From DATLZM01 sp035559315 (GTDB lineage: Bacteria > Actinomycetota > UBA4738 > HRBIN12): a stretch of DNA of 6,553 bases. The translations under genes were made by a program, and so were the position numbers. The stretch is from NCBI GenBank assembly GCA_035559315.1, contig DATMBJ010000244.1, forward strand, positions 1-6,553, in the 5' to 3' direction. Under the pieces are notes generated by a model. The model did not search any database and was not told where the DNA came from. It saw only the letters and a list, made by a program, of their open reading frames with translations. Shown here piece by piece: positions 1 to 3,832 of the stretch; the stretch's first letter is position 1, and every line of letters starts with the position of its first letter.

Positions 1-2
1 CG

Positions 3-713
3 GGGGCCCCGCCCCTGCCGCTCCCGCCTCCCCCCACCTCCCGGCTGCACGCCGGGCCCACGACGTTCGGGATCTGGGGCCGGATGGCCCTCACCGGGCT
101 CATCGTCCTGGGCGGGCCCTGGCTGGCCGGCGGGGCGTTCCGCGTCCTCGCGCTCTTCGTCTACCTCCCGGTCTACCTGGCCGTCGCCGTCCCGCTCCTC
201 GTCCACGTCTGGCGGAAGGAGCCGGTGGTCGGCCCCCTGGAGCCCGTCCAGGTGGTGCTGCCGGAGCCCCGGGCCCTCGCCGCGCTCCGCCTGGCGGTGG
301 GCGGCGTGGGGGCGGCGCTGGTGGGGGTGGGGATTTTGCTCCGGCCCGGCCTGCCCCTCGTGTACCTGCCGGCCGCGCCGTTCCTCGTGGCCGCCCTCCA
401 CCCGGTGGCGTGGGAGAGCGTCGAGCGGGGCGTGGGGCGCCTGGCCGGGCGGCCGGTCGTCGCCCTGGCCCTCCTGAACGCGCTGAACGGCCTGGACAGC
501 CTGGCCACCGAGGCGGCGATCCGCGCCGGGCACGCGACCGAGCTGAACCCGGCGGTCTCGGCGTTCGGGCACGGCCCGAAGCTCGCCCTGGTGGCCGTGG
601 TGGGCCTCGTCCTCCTCCGGGCCCGGCCCCGGGCCCTCGTGTGGCCGGTGGCCGCCCTCCTGGCGCTCGCCGCCTACCACCTCACCGGCTACTTCGGCAC
701 CGTGGGCGTCTGA
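3..713 (+). CDS. Multi-pass membrane protein with DUF5658-like C-terminal region, 5' end outside the window
   Basis: An integral membrane protein of unknown function. Counting from the ATG at 84 it has 209 residues and about six or seven hydrophobic stretches: roughly residues 3-43 (probably two segments), 64-86, 89-110, 124-146, 164-178 and 184-205. The C-terminal part carries a pattern I associate with DUF5658: Asn132, Asn135 and Asp138 in a helix, a Gly-containing loop, then Glu-Leu-Asn-Pro (153-156) and Lys166. The frame has no stop from base 3 to the ATG at 84. The 27 codons before that ATG include a proline-rich run and then TTFGIWGR directly before the first membrane segment, which looks like a natural cytoplasmic lead-in. 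I therefore think the true start is upstream of the window and 84 is an internal Met. No ribosome binding site precedes 84. The gene ends in TGA, 149 bases before the next gene on the same strand. Family assignment is from memory of the motif and is moderate; the function is unknown. Confidence 0.75.
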   Translation, partial: GAPPLPLPPPPTSRLHAGPTTFGIWGRMALTGLIVLGGPWLAGGAFRVLALFVYLPVYLAVAVPLLVHVWRKEPVVGPLEPVQVVLPEPRALAALRLAVGGVGAALVGVGILLRPGLPLVYLPAAPFLVAALHPVAWESVERGVGRLAGRPVVALALLNALNGLDSLATEAAIRAGHATELNPAVSAFGHGPKLALVAVVGLVLLRARPRALVWPVAALLALAAYHLTGYFGTVGV

Positions 714-851
714 GCCACGCCCGCGGCCCTAGGTCCGTCGTCCCGTCGGCCGCGACCGGCGACGTAGCCATCGCCATCCGGAGCTCGACCCGACCGCCCG
801 ATGCGGGCCGCCCGTCCGGGGGTCCATCATCGCGGCGGGAGCACGAGGAAC

Positions 852-858
852 GGAGGAG
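852..858 (+). promoter_or_regulatory. Shine-Dalgarno sequence GGAGGAG for the 863 start
   Basis: GGAGGAG lies four bases before the ATG at 863 and is a near-perfect anti-16S match. It fixes the start of the coiled-coil gene. The frame itself is open far upstream (from 410), but there it only runs across the membrane-protein gene. Confidence 0.8.
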
Positions 859-862
859 CGCG

Positions 863-1387
863 ATGGGTCCCCTGGACGGCACGACGAACGGCAACGGGCA
901 CGGCACCCTCTCCGGCGGCGCCGGGATCCCTCCCCGCCCGGCGACCGAGCCCCGCCAGCCGGAGCCGTCGGTGGACCCCAGCGCCCTGGCCAAGCGGGTC
1001 GAGCAGGAGGTGGCGGCCGTCCTCCGGGACGCCACGCAGGCCGCCGCCGAGATCCGGACCCGGGCCGCCGAGGCCGCCCGGGAGGTGCTCGTCGGGATCG
1101 GGGAGGCCCAGCGGGACCTGGAGCGGGTGGCGGAGCGGATCCGGGCCCTCCTGGGCCAGGCGGAGCAGGTCGGGCCGGCCACCGCGGCGGCCGTCGAGAC
1201 GCTCCCCGGGGAGCCCTCCCCCCCGGAGGCCCCCGGCGTGGAGGCCCGGACGCTGGCCCCGCCCCCCTCGTTCCGGGCCCAGCCGGAGGGCGGCGGCGTC
1301 GTGGCCCCCTTCGCCCGGGCCCGGGCCGTGGGCGGCCTCAGCGTGACCGACGACGTGGTGCGGGCCCTCCGGGAGAACCTGACCTGA
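863..1387 (+). CDS. Hypothetical coiled-coil protein, 174 aa
   Basis: I do not recognise this as a named family. The protein is soluble, with no signal peptide or membrane segment. Residues 1-38 are rich in Gly, Pro, Asn and Thr and are probably disordered. Residues about 41-103 form a long Ala/Glu/Arg helix (for example KRVEQEVAAVLRDATQAAAE) expected to be a coiled coil, resembling stretches of DivIVA-like or ATP-synthase-b-like proteins. Residues 110-150 are again Pro-rich and disordered, and a short conserved-looking end (GLSVTDDVVRALRENLT) closes the protein. The start is chosen from the strong ribosome binding site. It follows the membrane-protein gene on the same strand after 149 bases, so co-transcription is possible but not shown. 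It converges with uppS, with 21 bases between stop codons. A structural or scaffolding role would be a guess from the coiled coil alone. Confidence 0.75.
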   Translation: MGPLDGTTNGNGHGTLSGGAGIPPRPATEPRQPEPSVDPSALAKRVEQEVAAVLRDATQAAAEIRTRAAEAAREVLVGIGEAQRDLERVAERIRALLGQAEQVGPATAAAVETLPGEPSPPEAPGVEARTLAPPPSFRAQPEGGGVVAPFARARAVGGLSVTDDVVRALRENLT

Positions 1388-1389
1388 GC

Positions 1390-1412
1390 CTGGGGGGAGC
1401 GGGTCCCCTCAG
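1390..1412. terminator. Hairpin between convergent genes, probable bidirectional terminator
   Basis: CTGGGGGGA pairs with TCCCCTCAG around a GCGGG loop, giving nine base pairs with one G-T wobble. It sits between the stop of the coiled-coil gene (1385-1387) and the uppS stop (1409-1411, within the right arm). There is no T tract on either strand, which is common for high-GC actinobacterial terminators. The convergent position supports the role. Termination efficiency cannot be judged from sequence. Confidence 0.5.
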
Positions 1413-2152
1413 CCCTCGTCCGGGACGGCGCCGAAGCGGCGGGAGCGCTTCTGGTAGTCGCGGATGGCCTCGAACAGGTGCTCCCGGTTGAAGTCCGGCC
1501 AGAGCACCGGGGTGAACCAGAGCTCGGCGTAGGCCGCCTGCCAGAGCAGGAAGTTCGAGATCCGCTGCTCGCCGCTCGTCCGGATGATGAGGTCGGGGTC
1601 GGGCATCTCGGGGTCGTACAGGCGGGCGGCGATGCGCTCCGGCGTGAGCTTCTCCCCCCGCAGGCGCCCCGCGTCGTGGTCGGCGAGCAGCCGCTTCACG
1701 GCGTCCACGATCTCCACCCGGCCCCCGTAGTTGAAGGCGATCGTGAGCGTGAGGCCGGTGTTCCGCCGGGTGAGCTCCTCCGAGACCTCCATCTCCCGGA
1801 TCACCGACCGCGGCACCCGGCGGTCGCGCCGCCCGATGAACCGGATCCGGACGTTCATCGTGTTGAGCTCGTCGCGGCGGCGGCGGAGCAGGCCGCGGTT
1901 GAACCCCATGAGGTAGCGGACCTCGGAGACCGGGCGGTTCCAGTTCTCGGTGGAGAACGCGAACATCGTGAGCCACTCGAGCCCGAGCTCCACCGCCCCC
2001 TGGACCGTGTCCCACATCGCCCGCTCCCCGGCGGCGTGCCCCTCGGTGCGCGGCAGGCCCCGTTGCTTGGCCCACCGGCCGTTCCCGTCCATCACGATCG
2101 CCACGTGCCGGGGGAGGCGGGAGCGGTCCAGGTCGTCGAGGAACGAGCTCAC
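1409..2152 (-). CDS. uppS: Isoprenyl (undecaprenyl) diphosphate synthase
   Basis: A cis-prenyltransferase that adds isopentenyl diphosphate units to an allylic primer, making the long-chain polyprenyl diphosphate used as lipid carrier for peptidoglycan and other envelope polymers; it is a cytosolic or membrane-associated enzyme. The 247-residue product is of normal family length. Visible signatures are MDGNGRWA at 21-28 with the catalytic Asp22, GHAAG at 38-42, FSTENW at 66-71, FNYGGRVEIVDA around 140-151, and RTSGEQRISNFLLWQ at 191-205 followed by the metal-site region around Glu210 (YAELWF). The start is a GTG at 2152 whose bases form a GTGA overlap with the recO stop, so translation is probably coupled to recO; no strong ribosome binding site is seen. 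The recO-uppS order matches that of many Actinobacteria. Chain length (C50 or C55), and whether it is a short-chain Z-FPP synthase instead, cannot be read from the sequence. The family call is very secure. Confidence 0.97.
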   Translation of the reverse strand: MSSFLDDLDRSRLPRHVAIVMDGNGRWAKQRGLPRTEGHAAGERAMWDTVQGAVELGLEWLTMFAFSTENWNRPVSEVRYLMGFNRGLLRRRRDELNTMNVRIRFIGRRDRRVPRSVIREMEVSEELTRRNTGLTLTIAFNYGGRVEIVDAVKRLLADHDAGRLRGEKLTPERIAARLYDPEMPDPDLIIRTSGEQRISNFLLWQAAYAELWFTPVLWPDFNREHLFEAIRDYQKRSRRFGAVPDEG

Positions 2153-2889
2153 GGGGCCAGGCTCCTCGCGAGCAGGGGGAGCGAGCGCATCCGCCGCTCC
2201 AGGTGGTACTCGGCGAAGCCGTACAGCAGGGCCCGGGCCTCCCGGCGGTCGCGCTCGTCGAACGCGAGCCCGCCGGCCCGGTCGAGCGGCTCCCGGGCGA
2301 GCGAGTCGAGGAGCCGGAGCGAGCCCGCCGAGGCCGGGCCGGCCCCGTGCTCGGCGCACCCCCCGCACACCGCCCCTCCCTGCCCGGAGGAGAAGAGCGG
2401 GGGGTCGGGCGCCCCGCAGACCGCGCAGGCCGCGAGGCTCGGGTGGAACCCGGAGAGCGAGAGCAGCTTCAACAGGAACGACTCGGCCACCGCCGCGGGG
2501 TCCGCCGGCCTCCCCTCCAGGGTCCGGAGGCCCGCGAGCAGCAGGAGGAACAGCCGGACGTTCCGCTCGTGCTCCTCGGCCACCTTGTCCACGGCCTCGA
2601 GCATCGCCTCGCCGGCGGCGAACAGCCCGAGGTCGCTCCGGAGCGGCAGGAAGGCCGAGATGATCTGGGCCTGGGTCACGGTGTCGAGGGACCCCCGGCC
2701 CCGGTAGAGCAGGAGGTCCACGTGGGTGAAGGGCTCGAGGCGGGCCCCGAACCGGCTGGTGGTCTTGCGGATCCCCTTGGCCACGGCCCGGACCTTCCCC
2801 GCGCCCTGGGTCATCACGGTGACGATCTTGTCGGCCTCGCCCAGGCGGTGGGTGCGGAGGACGATCCCCTGTTCCCGGTAGAGCGGCAC
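2149..2889 (-). CDS. recO: DNA repair protein RecO
   Basis: RecO works with RecR (and RecF) to load RecA onto SSB-coated single-stranded DNA at gaps and also anneals strands. The proposed 246-residue product fits the family. Residues 1-80 form the N-terminal OB-fold, with the typical opening YREQGIVLRTHRLGEADKIV and then GKVRAVAKGIRK. A helical C-terminal domain carries a four-cysteine zinc-binding site (Cys155, Cys158, Cys175, Cys178). The GTG at 2889 is chosen because homologues begin two to five residues before the Tyr-Arg-x-x-Gly-(Ile/Val)-Val-Leu motif. The frame stays open up to an ATG at 3357, which would give 402 residues, but the extra 156 residues are not RecO-like and cross a terminator-like hairpin and a remnant gene. 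No ribosome binding site precedes 2889; a possible -10 box six bases upstream suggests a leaderless mRNA. The stop overlaps the uppS start (GTGA). Confidence 0.95.
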   Translation of the reverse strand: MPLYREQGIVLRTHRLGEADKIVTVMTQGAGKVRAVAKGIRKTTSRFGARLEPFTHVDLLLYRGRGSLDTVTQAQIISAFLPLRSDLGLFAAGEAMLEAVDKVAEEHERNVRLFLLLLAGLRTLEGRPADPAAVAESFLLKLLSLSGFHPSLAACAVCGAPDPPLFSSGQGGAVCGGCAEHGAGPASAGSLRLLDSLAREPLDRAGGLAFDERDRREARALLYGFAEYHLERRMRSLPLLARSLAP

Positions 2890-2895
2890 GGCGGA

Positions 2896-2901
2896 ATCGT
2901 A
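2896..2901 (-). promoter_or_regulatory. Candidate -10 box (TACGAT) for leaderless recO-uppS transcript
   Basis: On the minus strand TACGAT is followed by six bases and then the recO GTG. It matches the actinobacterial TAnnnT pattern, and the spacing would place the transcript's first base at or next to the GTG, as in leaderless mRNAs. No convincing -35 box lies 16-19 bases upstream. It would explain the missing ribosome binding site. This is inference from a short motif. Confidence 0.35.
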
Positions 2902-2954
2902 GCGCCGGGCGGGGCCCCCGAGGCCGCGGAGCGTGTTGAAGATCCGTGGAATCG

Positions 2955-2980
2955 GGAGGGGGCGCCCGGCCGCCCCCACC
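2955..2980 (-). terminator. Strong GC hairpin upstream of recO, probable terminator
   Basis: Read on the minus strand, GGGGGCG and CGCCCCC form a perfect seven-base-pair stem around a GCCGGG loop. After a T-T mismatch two further G-C pairs extend it. It begins 10 bases after the stop codon of the TPR/cupin remnant. No T tract follows. The position suggests it ends transcripts coming from pup and the remnant, keeping them apart from recO-uppS. Confidence 0.55.
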
Positions 2981-2990
2981 GCTGGATCCC

Positions 2991-3357
2991 TCAGCCGCCC
3001 ATGGCTTCCATGTTCCGCATCACGACCTCGAGGGTCTCCGCGAGCGCGGCCGTGGGGCTGAACCCGACCACCCGGGTCCCGGGGAAGATCTCCGGGGTGT
3101 GGCCGGGGCCCACGTGGTAGGCGCCCCCGGCCCCGAACTCCTCGTCGCCCCCGGCGGCGGAACGCCGCGTAGGCCTCCACGCGATGGTGGACCGCGCCGT
3201 CCACGTCGCCCAGCCACCATAGGGCCCGACCCAGGCCGTCCCGGACCTCCGGATCCTCGCGCTCGCCGAGGACGGCCAGGAAGGCGTCCCGGGCCGCGGC
3301 CCAGTCCCCCCGGTCCAGCGCATCGAACCCCGCCTGGAGCGGCGGCGTCGCCAGCAT
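2991..3357 (-). pseudogene. Remnant fusing a TPR-type N-terminus to a cupin-type C-terminal tail, frame-shifted
   Basis: Two coding-like pieces lie in different frames. From the ATG at 3357 about 70 residues read as a TPR pair (LQAGFDALDRGDWAAARDAF, then GLGRALWWLGDVDGAV and AYAAFRRRG), like the N-terminal repeats of actinobacterial TPR-containing regulators, which are normally several hundred residues long. From about 3155 down to the TGA at 2991-2993 another frame reads as the end of a small cupin protein: GAGGAYHVGPGH, then FSPTAALAETLEVVMRNM. The switch falls at a run of five G (minus strand, about 3148-3153). Removing one G would join both pieces into a single 121-residue frame. Neither piece is a full domain, so the simplest reading is an internal deletion that fused two neighbouring genes, plus a one-base shift. 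A sequencing or assembly error could account for the shift but not for the missing domains. The gene follows pup by 58 bases on the same strand and has no clear ribosome binding site. Confidence 0.6.
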
Positions 3358-3415
3358 TCGGAGGACGATGCCATCCGGGGCCGCGCCCGGTACAGCCGGT
3401 CCGCTCGGCCGGGGG

Positions 3416-3610
3416 CTACTCCCCGCCCTTCTGGACGTAGCCCGTCACGAACTCCTCGGCGTTCTCCTCCAGCAGCTCGTCGATCTCGTCCAGGAGGTCG
3501 TCGAGATCCTCGCGGAGCTCGTCGGCCCGGACGGTGTCCGGCTTCCCCCCCTCAGAGCGATCCTCCTCCCGCCGCCGAGGAGCCTGCCGGCGTCGCTCGT
3601 GTACGCGCAT
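3416..3610 (-). CDS. pup: Prokaryotic ubiquitin-like protein Pup, GGE-ending
   Basis: Pup is joined through its C-terminal Glu side chain to lysines of target proteins by PafA, which marks them for the Mpa/ARC-proteasome. The 64-residue product has the same length as Mycobacterium tuberculosis Pup. Residues 1-30 are charged, Arg-rich and probably disordered. Residues about 33-52 (EDLDDLLDEIDELLEENAEE) are the acidic segment that forms a coiled coil with the proteasomal ATPase. The end, FVTGYVQKGGE, is the hallmark. Lys61 is kept, and Lys23 is the only other lysine. The last residue is Glu rather than Gln, so the deamidation step by Dop would not be needed before ligation, although Dop could still act as a depupylase. 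The start at 3610 has a strong GGAGGAGG ribosome binding site four bases upstream; an in-frame ATG at 3673 would give 85 residues but lacks such a site. None of dop, prcBA, pafA or mpa is in the window. A much longer open frame runs antisense through the ATPase gene into pup and is an artefact of high GC. Confidence 0.96.
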   Translation of the reverse strand: MRVHERRRQAPRRREEDRSEGGKPDTVRADELREDLDDLLDEIDELLEENAEEFVTGYVQKGGE

Positions 3611-3614
3611 GGTG

Positions 3615-3622
3615 CCTCCTCC
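3615..3622 (-). promoter_or_regulatory. Shine-Dalgarno sequence GGAGGAGG of pup
   Basis: On the minus strand GGAGGAGG is followed by CACC and then the pup ATG. It decides for the 64-residue Pup start over the upstream in-frame ATG at 3673. Confidence 0.8.
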
Positions 3623-3765
3623 ACCAGAGGAGTCGGCGCGAGCGAGCCCGGGGCCCACCGGCCGGTCGGCCATCCGGAGGATGAACTTCCCTGGCCCGGA
3701 CCGGCTACCCGGGAACGGGGAGGCGCCCCCGGGGTGCGCGGATCGAGGGCCCCGACGGCCGTCCG

Positions 3766-3810
3766 ACCCACGCCCCCGAACGGGTCTGGCCAGCCCGTGG
3801 GGGTTGGGGT
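3766..3810. repeat. Long imperfect inverted repeat in the pup/ATPase divergent spacer
   Basis: ACGGG (3780-3784) pairs with CCCGT (3794-3798), and CCCCC (3773-3777) with GGGGG (3799-3803), separated by a two-base bulge. CCC at 3767-3769 and GGG at 3806-3808 can extend the stem. The loop TCTGGCCAG contains a smaller palindrome. It ends eight bases before a possible GTG start (3818) and 23 bases before the ATG (3833) of the ATPase gene. It could be an operator for the divergent promoters or a 5' leader structure. No established motif is recognised. The rest of the 222-base spacer (3611-3832) shows no promoter I can defend. Confidence 0.4.
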
Positions 3811-3832
3811 TAGATAGGTGCGGGGGCGGGGC

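Noticed and set aside
796..808. GCCCG-ATG-CGGGC hairpin as a terminator after the membrane-protein gene
   Set aside because: It has only five base pairs with a three-base loop and no T tract. Such short matches are expected by chance at this GC.
410..862. Upstream extension of the coiled-coil gene frame
   Set aside because: It overlaps the membrane-protein gene and gives Arg/Pro/Gly-rich nonsense. The strong ribosome binding site at 852-858 points to 863.
1478..2707. Long plus-strand open frame opposite uppS and recO
   Set aside because: It is a shadow of two secure minus-strand genes. It has no domain signature and skewed composition.
3610..3673. An 85-residue form of Pup starting at the in-frame ATG at 3673
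   Set aside because: The GGAGGAGG site directly before 3610 and the exact 64-residue family length favour the shorter form. The longer one is not excluded.
3805..3820. TTAGAT as a -10 box for the ATPase gene
   Set aside because: It matches TATAAT at only three positions and lacks the conserved A at the second, with no -35 box. It is too weak to list as a promoter.
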